55,058 nt of DNA, taken from Gammaproteobacteria bacterium (GTDB lineage: Bacteria; Pseudomonadota; Gammaproteobacteria; Ga0077536). Made by a program: the position numbers and the translations under genes. Below the pieces are notes generated by a model. The model had not been told where the DNA came from and did no database searches. It saw only the letters and a list, made by a program, of their open reading frames with translations. The DNA is taken from the NCBI GenBank assembly GCA_019747795.1, contig JAIEQK010000010.1, positions 1 through 55,058 of the forward strand, read 5' to 3'. Shown here piece after piece: positions 41,382-48,965 of this stretch (positions are counted from its first letter, which is position 1; each line of letters opens with the position of its first letter).

Positions 41382-42419
41382 ATGCGTCATTCAGTTCACG
41401 CCGCGCTGGCCGCGGCGCTCGCGAGCGTTGCCGTCGGCGCGCACGCCTGCGACTTCTGCCTGGTGTCCCAGGGCGTGTCGCCGCTCGACACGGTCAATGG
41501 CCATGGCCTGCGCCTCACCGAGCGCTATACCGAGCTCGACCGGGTGTACGAGGGCACGCGCGAACTCGACAACCCGGGCGCCAGCGAGCGCTACTACACC
41601 ACCGAGGTCACCGGCTTCTGGACGCCGCTGCCGTGGCTCACGCTGCTCGGCGTGGTGCCGTTCCGAGTCACCGAAGTGGACGGCCATCTCGAGCATCGCG
41701 GCGGCCATCACCATCACGATGAGGGCGGCCACGAGGAAGAGGAAGAACACGGCCACGACGACGATCACGCGGCCGATCCCGCGATCCGCGGCGTCGAGGA
41801 CCAGCACGGCGGCGATGGCGGTCTGGGCGACATCTCGCTCCTGACGCGCGCCCGCGTCTTCCAACGCCATACCTTGACCGGCACCACCACGGTCGCAGTG
41901 CTGGCCGGCGTCAAACTGCCGACCGGCAACACCGACGGCCGCGCCGACGGCGGCGACTACCTCGACGCCCACCTGCAGCTCGGCAGCGGCGCGGTGGACG
42001 GTCTCTTCGGCGCGGCCTTCAGCCACGTGCAGGGCCGCTGGGGCGTGGCCGCCAACCTGCTCGGCGCGGTCAAGGGCCAGGGCGAGGCCGGCAACCACGA
42101 CTACGACTACGGCGATTCGCTGAACTACGACCTGACGCTGCGCTACCGCGTGAGCCCCGCCGACGTGGGCCCGTCGCCCAACCGCTGGTTCCTGACCTTC
42201 GGCGTGGCCGGCGAGCTGCGCGGCCAGGAGACCGAGGCCGGGAGCATCATCGACGACTCGGGCGGCCACGTGACCTTCGTGCAGCCCGGCATGCAGTTCA
42301 ACCTCGGCGGCCGCTGGCTGTTCGAGGTCTCCGCGCAGGTGCCGGTGCGCCACGACCTGGCCGGCACCCAGCTCGGCGAAGACCTGCGCGTGGTGGGATC
42401 GATCACCGTGCTACTGTGA
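41382..42419 (+). CDS. Outer-membrane beta-barrel protein with His/acid-rich metal-binding loop
   Basis: A 345-residue protein with signal peptide ending at AVGAHA, followed by CDFC (23-26), a CxxC site at the mature N-terminus. Amphipathic strands with a C-terminal VGSITVLL fit an outer-membrane barrel. A loop at 101-129 is dominated by His, Glu and Asp (GGHHHHDEGGHEEEEEHGHD) and should bind divalent metal. Opposite the SCO1 gene and overlapping the TlpA gene, it looks like a copper or zinc import/sensing component; no characterised family is certain. Confidence 0.72.
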   Translation: MRHSVHAALAAALASVAVGAHACDFCLVSQGVSPLDTVNGHGLRLTERYTELDRVYEGTRELDNPGASERYYTTEVTGFWTPLPWLTLLGVVPFRVTEVDGHLEHRGGHHHHDEGGHEEEEEHGHDDDHAADPAIRGVEDQHGGDGGLGDISLLTRARVFQRHTLTGTTTVAVLAGVKLPTGNTDGRADGGDYLDAHLQLGSGAVDGLFGAAFSHVQGRWGVAANLLGAVKGQGEAGNHDYDYGDSLNYDLTLRYRVSPADVGPSPNRWFLTFGVAGELRGQETEAGSIIDDSGGHVTFVQPGMQFNLGGRWLFEVSAQVPVRHDLAGTQLGEDLRVVGSITVLL

Positions 42420-42424
42420 GCGGC

Positions 42425-42940
42425 ATGCGCGCCGCTCACTTGTCCCTCTTCCTGTGCCTGGTCCTGCTGGCTGGCCCGGCCGCGGCCGCCGATCTCGGCC
42501 TGCAGCCGGTGGTCGGCGAGGTGCCGGCCTTCGTGCTCGAGCCCTTGGGCGAGGGTGAGACGCTGCGCAGCGAGAGCCTCGCCGGGCGCGTCGTGCTGCT
42601 GCACTTCTGGGCGACCTGGTGCGCGCCCTGTCGCCAGGAGTTGCCGGCCTTGGAGCGACTGGCCGCAAGCCTCGACCCGCAACGCTTCGCGGTCGTGCTG
42701 GTGTCGATCGACGAGGAGGTCCCACCCACCGAGGTCGAACAGTTCGCGCGCGGCGCCGGCGTGCGCGGGCCGCTGTACCGCCCGGGGGCCAAGGACGTGG
42801 TGGATCAGTTCTGCGGCTGGGGCCTGCCGGTGTCCTATCTCATCGACAGCAAAGGCGGCTTCATCGGCCGCGTGATGGGCGCGCGCGACTGGAGCGACGC
42901 CAACGTGTTGGCCGCGGTCGCGCAACTGGGCTCTCGCTGA
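42425..42940 (+). CDS. TlpA/ResA-like periplasmic thioredoxin
   Basis: A 171-residue thioredoxin-fold protein with signal peptide MRAAHLSLFLCLVLLAGPAA and redox motif WCAPC (C66, C69) in LLHFWATWCAPCRQELPAL; GLPVSYLIDSKG carries the cis-proline. It should reduce disulfides or assist metal-centre assembly in the periplasm. An in-frame GTG at 42416 overlaps the barrel gene stop (GTGA); the ATG nine bases later starts the signal peptide and was chosen, but either start couples translation to the barrel gene. Confidence 0.85.
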   Translation: MRAAHLSLFLCLVLLAGPAAAADLGLQPVVGEVPAFVLEPLGEGETLRSESLAGRVVLLHFWATWCAPCRQELPALERLAASLDPQRFAVVLVSIDEEVPPTEVEQFARGAGVRGPLYRPGAKDVVDQFCGWGLPVSYLIDSKGGFIGRVMGARDWSDANVLAAVAQLGSR

Positions 42941-42945
42941 TTTAC

Positions 42946-43025
42946 GGGGACACGATACTGAATTCCGACGCGCTGCCTGGCGGTTCGCGCGGTGCCGCGG
43001 TCCAGGAGTCGCGTATTGTGTCCCC
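42946..43025. repeat. Inverted repeat of GGGGACAC type (family B relative)
   Basis: Left arm GGGGACACGATAC (42946-42958), right arm the complement with one mismatch (43013-43025). Both outer flanks carry GAATT-type sequence (GAATTC, CAATTC). It sits between the TlpA stop and the TetR start and ends in TCCCC like the other family B elements. Confidence 0.75.
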
Positions 43026-43069
43026 GCAATTCAGCGCTACCATGCGGCCATGATCCCGCACCGCGCGCC

Positions 43070-43708
43070 ATGAACGCCGCCGCCTCGCGCCTGCTCGGGC
43101 GCCCGAAGGACATGGAGAAGCGCGCGGCGATCCTCGCCGCCGCCTCGCGGCTGATCCTCGATCTCGGCTTCGAACGCGCGACGGTGGATGCCATCGCGGC
43201 GGCCGCAGGTGTATCCAAGCTCACCGTCTACAGCCACTTCGCCGACAAGGAAGGGCTGTTCGTCGCGCTGATCGCCGCCAAGTGCGAGGAGCACTTCGAG
43301 CAGCGCGCGTTCGTCGAAATGGCGCCGCTCGGGCCAAGGGAGGCGCTCAGCCGCATCGCGGGCGCGTTCCTCTCACTCATGTACCACCCGGATGTCGTCG
43401 CGCTGCACCGCGTGCTGATGACTTCGGCCTGCAGCGCGACCCACATGAACGAAGTGTTCTGGCAGGCAGGGCCGGCGCCGACGCTCGACGCGCTCGCGAC
43501 CTTGCTGGCGCGCTTCGATACCGACGGTCAGCTCGACGTGTCCGATCCCGATCGCGCCGCCGACCAGTTCTTCGCCATGCTGAAGGGCGGCGATCATCTG
43601 CGTACGGTGCTCGGTGTCGGCGCGCCGCCCGACAAGGCCGCGCTGGCCGCGCTGGCGCAGGACACGGTGGACACTTTCCTGCGCGCCTACGCGCCGCCCA
43701 ATGTCTGA
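43070..43708 (+). CDS. TetR/AcrR family regulator
   Basis: A 212-residue regulator. The helix-turn-helix (about 22-68) is RATVDAIAAAAGVSKLTVY with SHFADKEGLF; the ligand domain (80-212) contains YHPDVVALHRVLMTSA and AADQFFAMLKGGDHLRTVL, like AefR-type C-terminal domains. The start at 43070 gives the usual short arm. It is 72 bases upstream of the phosphotriesterase-like lactonase gene on the same strand and probably regulates it. No palindromic operator is obvious in the GC-rich gap. Confidence 0.86.
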   Translation: MNAAASRLLGRPKDMEKRAAILAAASRLILDLGFERATVDAIAAAAGVSKLTVYSHFADKEGLFVALIAAKCEEHFEQRAFVEMAPLGPREALSRIAGAFLSLMYHPDVVALHRVLMTSACSATHMNEVFWQAGPAPTLDALATLLARFDTDGQLDVSDPDRAADQFFAMLKGGDHLRTVLGVGAPPDKAALAALAQDTVDTFLRAYAPPNV

Positions 43709-43780
43709 ATGAACACCGGGGCCTGAACGAACACCCGGCCCGCCGCGGCGGGCCGCCACGCTGCCAGAAGGGGAGAGACC

Positions 43781-44758
43781 ATGCCTTTGTCCAAGATCCA
43801 GACCACCACCGGCACCGCCGAGCCCGGCCAGCTCGGCCGCACGCTGATCCACGAGCACGTGCTGATCGGCTATCCCGGCTGGGAGCTCGACGCGCGCGCG
43901 CCGAAGTTCAAGCGCAACGACGCGATGATCCGCGCCGTCGACCAGATGCACGAGCTGCAGAGCCACGGCGTCGAGACCTTCGTCGATCCCTGTCCGATGG
44001 ACTTCGGCCGTGACCCGGTGTTTCTCGCGGAGCTGTCGCAGAAGAGCGGCATGCGCATCATCTGCACCACCGGCGCCTACTTCGAGGCGGAGGGCAACAC
44101 CTACACCTTCCGTCACATGCCGATGGAAGAGCTGGTCGAGATCTACATCCAGGAGATCGAGCAGGGCATCAACGACACCGGCATCAAGGCCGGCGCGGTC
44201 AAGATCGCGACCGGCGCGCACAAGGTCAGCGACTACGAGCGCAAGCTGGTGACCGCGGGCGCGCGCGCGGCCAAGGCCACCGGCGTGCCGGTCATCTCCC
44301 ACACCCAGGAAGCGACCTGTGGCCACGATCAGATCGACATCGTCACCGGCGAGGGTTGCCCGCCTGAGCAGCTGGTGGTCGGCCACTCCGACGGCACCAC
44401 CGACTTCGACTACCAGAAGTCGCTGGCCGACCGCGGCGCCTTCGTCGGTTTCGATCGTTTCGGCATCTCGTTGTTCCAGCCGGACGAGGTGCGCATCGCG
44501 AACATCATCAAGATGATCGAGGCCGGTCACCTCGAACGCGTGCTGATGTCCCATGACTCCATCGTCTGCTGGCTGGGGCGGCCCTTCCCCTACGCGAGCA
44601 GCTTCGAGGCGATGCTGGAGATGCTGCCGAACTGGCGCTCGAACCACATCTTCAAGGAAATCCTGCCGAAGATGCGCGCCGCCGGCGTGAGCGACGAACA
44701 GATCCAGACCATCCTGGTGAAGAACCCGGCGCGGCTGTTCAGCCGCGGGTTGCAGTAG
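43781..44758 (+). CDS. Phosphotriesterase-family hydrolase (lactonase-like)
   Basis: A 325-residue TIM-barrel metallohydrolase. The binuclear metal ligands are all present: H24 and H26 (LIHEHVL), carbamylated K141 (AVKIATG), H174 (ISHTQ), H202 (VGHSD) and D259 (MSHDS). Length and motifs match phosphotriesterase-like lactonases, which cleave acyl-homoserine or other lactones. The loop-7/8 region (DSIVCWLGRPFPY) does not allow assignment of substrate. GGGGAGAG precedes the ATG. Its stop codon TAG lies within a family A REP element. Confidence 0.87.
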   Translation: MPLSKIQTTTGTAEPGQLGRTLIHEHVLIGYPGWELDARAPKFKRNDAMIRAVDQMHELQSHGVETFVDPCPMDFGRDPVFLAELSQKSGMRIICTTGAYFEAEGNTYTFRHMPMEELVEIYIQEIEQGINDTGIKAGAVKIATGAHKVSDYERKLVTAGARAAKATGVPVISHTQEATCGHDQIDIVTGEGCPPEQLVVGHSDGTTDFDYQKSLADRGAFVGFDRFGISLFQPDEVRIANIIKMIEAGHLERVLMSHDSIVCWLGRPFPYASSFEAMLEMLPNWRSNHIFKEILPKMRAAGVSDEQIQTILVKNPARLFSRGLQ

Positions 44759-44863
44759 GTCGGACTTGCACCCGACATTCGTTCCGCGGGCTTCGAACGA
44801 CGCTCTGGCAAGGAATGTCGGGCTGAAGCCCGACCTACAGCGAATGTCGGGCTGACGTCCGAC
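44755..44863. repeat. REP-like triplet (family A, copy 3)
   Basis: Element at 44755-44780 (GTAGGTCGGACTTGCACCCG...), inverted element at 44813-44838 (ending GACCTAC), and a third partial element at 44842-44863 in the same orientation as the second. The spacer contains GACGCTCTGGCAAGG, close to that of copy 2. The first element provides the stop of the lactonase gene. Confidence 0.88.
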
Positions 44864-44877
44864 GTTTGCTGCAATCC

Positions 44878-44917
44878 GGGGACAGACCACGGTTTATGCG
44901 AAACCGTGGTCGGTCCC
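44878..44917. repeat. Hairpin repeat, family B (GGGACAGACCACG), copy 2
   Basis: Arms of 17 bases (44878-44894 and 44901-44917) with a single mismatch and a six-base loop. It follows directly after the family A elements and ends 11 bases before the stop of the minus-strand rubrerythrin-like gene, for which it may act as terminator. Confidence 0.85.
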
Positions 44918-44927
44918 AGCAAGGCAT

Positions 44928-45422
44928 CTACGCCGCCAGCAGCTTCTTCACCTGCTCGACCCGCTCGCCGTGGCGGGTCTCTTCGCGGCCGTTCTGGCGC
45001 AGCAGCTCGGCGACCTTGGGATCGCTCTCGGCGTCGGCCCACACCTGGTAGACCAGGTCGCCGTCGGCTTCGCCCTGCATCAGCGCCGCCATGAGGTCGT
45101 CGTCGCACTTCAGTTCGCTGGGCGCGAACTTGAAGAAGGGGTTCTCCTCGTTCGACGGCAGCGCGTAGTCCTGGCCGCTCTTCAGCTTGATGGCCTTCAG
45201 CAGGCGATGCGCGTGGCCGCGCTCTTCGTTGCCGTTGCGGGTGAGCAGGGCGCGGGCCTCGTCGTTCTTCACGTTCTCGGCGAGGATGAGATAGAAGGCT
45301 TCGCCGAAGCACTCGATCATGGCGAGCACCTGCATGTCTTCGACCGACAGTTCGGTGCGCGACTTCAGGAAGGCAAAGGCATCGAATGCCTGGTCGGGAT
45401 ATCCGGCGGGAAGACTGGCCAT
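44928..45422 (-). CDS. Rubrerythrin/ferritin-like diiron protein
   Basis: A 164-residue four-helix protein. Two pairs of diiron ligands are visible: E37/E42 region (MIECFGEAFY) with EERGH, and GEADGDLVYQ with EETRH near the end. No rubredoxin domain follows. The arrangement fits erythrin-type ferritin-like proteins that reduce peroxide or handle iron. GAGGAGC lies upstream of the ATG. It is a single gene, downstream of the flavoprotein on the same strand by 41 bases, so cotranscription is possible. Confidence 0.8.
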   Translation of the reverse strand: MASLPAGYPDQAFDAFAFLKSRTELSVEDMQVLAMIECFGEAFYLILAENVKNDEARALLTRNGNEERGHAHRLLKAIKLKSGQDYALPSNEENPFFKFAPSELKCDDDLMAALMQGEADGDLVYQVWADAESDPKVAELLRQNGREETRHGERVEQVKKLLAA

Positions 45423-45463
45423 GAAAGGGCTCCTCGTGAGCGTTGCGTTGATGGGGCGCGAAG

Positions 45464-46717
45464 TTAGCCGAAATTCGCGGTACCGGAAACCGGGCCCGAC
45501 TTACCACGGGCAAACGCCGCCGCGGCCGCGCCCACCGCGCGCCCGGTGGCGAGGCAGGCGGTGAGGAGGTAGCCGCCGGTCGGCGCCTCCCAGTCCAGCA
45601 TCTCGCCGGCGCAGAACACGCCGGGCAGTGCGCGCAGCATGAAGTCCGGCGTCAGCGCGGCGAAGCGCACGCCGCCGGCGGTGCTGATGGCCTCGGCCAG
45701 CGGGCGCGTCCCGTGGAGCGTGATGGGCAGGCGCTTGATGGCTTCGGCCAGCGCCGCCGCGTCGCCCTGCGCGGCGGGCGCCGCGAGCTCGCGCAGCAGC
45801 GCGGCCTTCACACCCCGCAGCCCAGCGCGGCGCTCCAGCCACTTGGCGAGCGACTGGCCGGTACGCGGCCCGACGAGCGCGCGGGCGAGCGCCGTCGCGT
45901 CGCGTTCGGGCAGCAGGTCCACTTCCAGGATCGCGCGGCCCGTGCTCTCGAGGGCTCCGCGCAGCGGCCGCGACAGGGCGTACACCAGGCTGCCCTCCAC
46001 GCCGCTCTCGGTCAGCAGGAACTCGCCACGCGTCCAGGGCGCGTCGGCGTGGGCACGGGCCGCGACGTTCTTCACCGCCGTGCCGGCCCAGCGGCTCACG
46101 AGATGCGCGCTCCAGGCGCGCTCGAAGCCGCAGTTGGCCGCGCGCAGCGGCGCGATCGCGACGCCGTGGGCGGCGAGGGCAGCGCACCAGGCGCCGTCCG
46201 CGCCGAGCGCCGGCCAGCTCGCGCCGCCGAGGGCCAGCACGACCGCATCGCTCGCGACCCGCACTTCGCCCGACGGCGTGTCGAAACGCAGCGCGCCATC
46301 AGCGTCGAACCCGAGCCAACGGTGGCGCAGCGCGAACCCCACGCCGTCGCGTCTCAGTCTTGCGAGCCAGCGGCGCAGCAGCGGCGCGGCCTTCAGATCG
46401 CGCGGGAACACGCGGCCCGACGTGCCGACGAAGGTCTCGATGCCGAGCCCGAGCGCCCAGGCGCGCACGGCCTCGTTGTCGAAGGCACTGATCGTGCCCT
46501 CCAGGTGCGCGGCTTCCGGCCCATAGCGCGTCAGGAGGCGCGCCAGCGGCTCGCCATGGGTGAGATTCAAACCGCCCTTGCCGGCCAGCAGGAACTTGCG
46601 ACCGACCGAAGCGAGGCCGTCGTAGAGCGTGACCACGGCACCCGCGGCGCGCGCCGCCTCGGCAGCCATCAGGCCGGCGGGGCCACCGCCGACCACGGCG
46701 ACCCGCGGTGCGCCCAT
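45464..46717 (-). CDS. FAD/NAD(P)-binding flavoprotein (HI0933/BaiN, PP_4765-like)
   Basis: A 417-residue flavoprotein. VAVVGGGPAGLMAAEAARAA (5-24) is the FAD Rossmann motif; SVGRKFLLAGKGGLNLTHGE is the diagnostic HI0933-family segment; LALGGASWPALGADG and the C-terminal GEMLDWEAPTGGYLLTACLA complete FAD binding. Family members include BaiN-type enoate reductases, but most are uncharacterised. The start at 46717 lies two bases after the stop of the YgjP-type metallopeptidase gene. Confidence 0.88.
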   Translation of the reverse strand: MGAPRVAVVGGGPAGLMAAEAARAAGAVVTLYDGLASVGRKFLLAGKGGLNLTHGEPLARLLTRYGPEAAHLEGTISAFDNEAVRAWALGLGIETFVGTSGRVFPRDLKAAPLLRRWLARLRRDGVGFALRHRWLGFDADGALRFDTPSGEVRVASDAVVLALGGASWPALGADGAWCAALAAHGVAIAPLRAANCGFERAWSAHLVSRWAGTAVKNVAARAHADAPWTRGEFLLTESGVEGSLVYALSRPLRGALESTGRAILEVDLLPERDATALARALVGPRTGQSLAKWLERRAGLRGVKAALLRELAAPAAQGDAAALAEAIKRLPITLHGTRPLAEAISTAGGVRFAALTPDFMLRALPGVFCAGEMLDWEAPTGGYLLTACLATGRAVGAAAAAFARGKSGPVSGTANFG

Positions 46718-46719
46718 GC

Positions 46720-47511
46720 TCAGCGCAGGCTGGCTTCGAGCAGGCGCTTGCGCGCGCGCCAGTCGGGCAACACGGTGTCGAGCAGCTTGTAGAAGCCCTT
46801 GCCGTGGCCGTGATAGCGCAGGTGGCAGAGCTCGTGCATCACCACGAACTCGATGCACTCGCGCGGCGCCTGGATGAGGATGAGGTTCAGGGTCATGCCG
46901 CGCCGCGAACCGAGACTGCCCCAGCGCGTGCGCATCGCGCGGATGTTGAGCGTGGGGCATGGGTAGCGCTGAAAGCGCGGGTGCAGGTGGCACTGCGCGA
47001 GGATCTCGGCGAATTCCTCCTGGGCTCGGGCGCGATACCAGTGCTCGAGCGCGAGGCGCGTGCTGGCGATGTCCTGCGCGGCGCGTCCGCCGATCACCAG
47101 GCAGTCCTCGCGCCGCTCGACGCCATGGCGCTCGGCGGGATCGAGTCGCAGGCGATGGGGCAGTCCCAGGTAGTAGTGCACCGCGCCGTCGTCGTAGCCG
47201 GGCAGCAGGGGCACGCGCGGCGCGCGCCGGAAATGCTCGAGCTGCGCGCGGATCCAGCCCGCGCGCGCGGCGACGAAGTGCTCGATCTCGTGACGCGGAG
47301 AGCGCAGCGGCGCGCGCACTACCACGCGCAGGTCCGGATGCACTTCGATGCTGAGACTGCGGCGCCGCTCGCTCTGGCGCAGTTCGTAGATGAAACCTGT
47401 CGGCGCCCTCGCCGGGTCGTCCACGGGCGGCGTGGGTCGCGCGCGCGCGCGACCCACCTGCTGGGCGAGATCGCCGAACAGGTCGAGCGCGAGTTGCAGA
47501 GGCTTCAGCAT
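46720..47511 (-). CDS. YgjP-like (DUF45/M48-type) zinc metallopeptidase
   Basis: A 263-residue protein with the YgjP metallopeptidase domain: RTRWGSLGSRRGMTLNLILI, then MHELCHLRYHGHGKGF with zinc ligands H226, H230 and H236 and catalytic E227. The N-terminal half contains LSIEVHPDLRVVVRAPLRSP, the family beta-domain. No signal peptide or membrane helix. The biological substrate is unknown for the family. It forms an operon with the flavoprotein that follows after a two-base gap. Confidence 0.87.
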   Translation of the reverse strand: MLKPLQLALDLFGDLAQQVGRARARPTPPVDDPARAPTGFIYELRQSERRRSLSIEVHPDLRVVVRAPLRSPRHEIEHFVAARAGWIRAQLEHFRRAPRVPLLPGYDDGAVHYYLGLPHRLRLDPAERHGVERREDCLVIGGRAAQDIASTRLALEHWYRARAQEEFAEILAQCHLHPRFQRYPCPTLNIRAMRTRWGSLGSRRGMTLNLILIQAPRECIEFVVMHELCHLRYHGHGKGFYKLLDTVLPDWRARKRLLEASLR

Positions 47512-47681
47512 CGCGCGACGCGGCGAACGTGGGCGTGGATGGGCGACACGGCTGGCGGACGCAGGCTCGAGGACTGGACGATGCGGGAAAGTTTAAGCGC
47601 CGGCCGTCGCGGCGAACAGCTATGCGCGCGGCGCGAACGTGACAGCTTGTATCGGGCGCGAGCGCCTGCCCACAATGGCAC

Positions 47682-48911
47682 ATGGCACACCGGGGGGAGT
47701 GGCGAGCCGAGATCGCGGCAGGCTGGACGCTGCTCGCGACCGCGACCTATGCCTGCGGCACTGGCGTGTCGGCGCTGGTGTATTACAGCTTCGGCCTGTT
47801 CGTCGAACCGTTGCAGCAGCACTTCGGCTGGAGTCGCGGCGAGATCTCCACCGCGCTCGTGTTCGGCAGTTTCGGCCTGGTGCTCGCCGCGCCTGCCCTC
47901 GGCTGGTGCATGGACCGCGTCGGTGCGCGACGCGTGGCCCTGGTCGCGATCCCGGCGTTGGGACTCGTGCTGCTGCTCCTGTCGCGCTTCGAGGGGCCGC
48001 GCGCGCTGTTCTACAGCCTGTTCTTGCTGCTTAACGTGGCCGGCATCGGCACGTCGTCCATTCTCTATTCCCGCGCGGTCGCCGGCAGTTTCGACGCCGC
48101 CCGCGGCCTCGCGTTAGGACTCACGCTGGCGGGCCCCGGCACGGCCGCCATCCTGCTGCCGCTCTTGATGACGGCGGTGATCGGTGAGTGGGGCTGGCGC
48201 GCGGGCTTCGTCACGCTCGCGCTGCTGGCGTTCTCGCCGTGGCTGCCGGTGTGGCGCTGGCTTCAGCCCAGCGTCGCGCAGGCGAAGCCGGGACTGGAGG
48301 CCGGGCTCGAGGGCCTGACGCCACGCGCGGCCTTCGCGAGCAGGACCTTCTGGGTGCTGACCATTGGCTTCGGCGCCACGGCCGTGGCCTGTTCGGCGGT
48401 GGTGGTGCACCTGGTACCGCTGCTGCGCGACGCCGGCCTGAAACCCGGCGAGGCCGCGCGCATCGCCGCGCTGGTCGGCATGGGCGTGATCCTCGGGCGG
48501 GTGGGCATCGGTTTCCTGGTCGACCGCCTGTTCGCGCCGCGGGTCGCGGCGACCATCTTCGTCATCACCGCCGCCGGCTGCGCGCTGCTGCTCGCGGCCG
48601 GCGCCGATGCCGCGCGCGAGGCGGCCTTCCTGATCGGCTTCGCGCTCGGCGCCGAGGTCGACCTGCTGGCCTATCTCACCTCGCGTTACTTCGGCCTGCG
48701 CCACTTCGGCGTGATCTACGCGACCATCTACGCGGTGTTCTGGATCGGCAGCGCCTGCGGCCCGACGCTCGCGGGCAGGCTGTTCGATCGCTACGGCAAC
48801 TACGACCTGGCGCTCGCGCTGGTGGCGGGGCTGTTCCTGTTCGGCGCGGCGGCCTGCCTGGCGCTGCCGCGGTACGCCCGGCCGGCTGATACGGGGACAG
48901 ACCACGTTTAG
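47682..48911 (+). CDS. MFS transporter (monocarboxylate-type)
   Basis: A 409-residue, 12-helix carrier. WTLLATATYACGTGVSALVY begins helix 1; FGWSRGEISTALVFGSFGLV and GWCMDRVGARRVALV contain the A-like motif; WGWRAGFVTLALLAFSPWLP ends the first half, and SRYFGLRHFGVIYATIYAVF is typical of the oxalate/formate and monocarboxylate branches. The last codons (GTDHV) and the TAG are read from the 66-base palindrome at 48893-48958, so the natural C-terminus was altered by that repeat. The ligand is unknown. Confidence 0.87.
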   Translation: MAHRGEWRAEIAAGWTLLATATYACGTGVSALVYYSFGLFVEPLQQHFGWSRGEISTALVFGSFGLVLAAPALGWCMDRVGARRVALVAIPALGLVLLLLSRFEGPRALFYSLFLLLNVAGIGTSSILYSRAVAGSFDAARGLALGLTLAGPGTAAILLPLLMTAVIGEWGWRAGFVTLALLAFSPWLPVWRWLQPSVAQAKPGLEAGLEGLTPRAAFASRTFWVLTIGFGATAVACSAVVVHLVPLLRDAGLKPGEAARIAALVGMGVILGRVGIGFLVDRLFAPRVAATIFVITAAGCALLLAAGADAAREAAFLIGFALGAEVDLLAYLTSRYFGLRHFGVIYATIYAVFWIGSACGPTLAGRLFDRYGNYDLALALVAGLFLFGAAACLALPRYARPADTGTDHV

Positions 48912-48958
48912 CTAAACAGCCCCCTTGGGGGCTGTTTAGCTAAACGTGGTCTGTCCCC
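48893..48958. repeat. Perfect 66-base palindrome, family B copy 3
   Basis: Arms of 32 bases (48893-48924 and 48927-48958) are exact complements around a TT centre, from GGGGACAGACCACG to its complement. It ends the MFS gene and lies seven bases from the stop of the convergent CoA-transferase gene; it can terminate transcription from both sides. Confidence 0.95.
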
Positions 48959-48965
48959 TCTGGCG

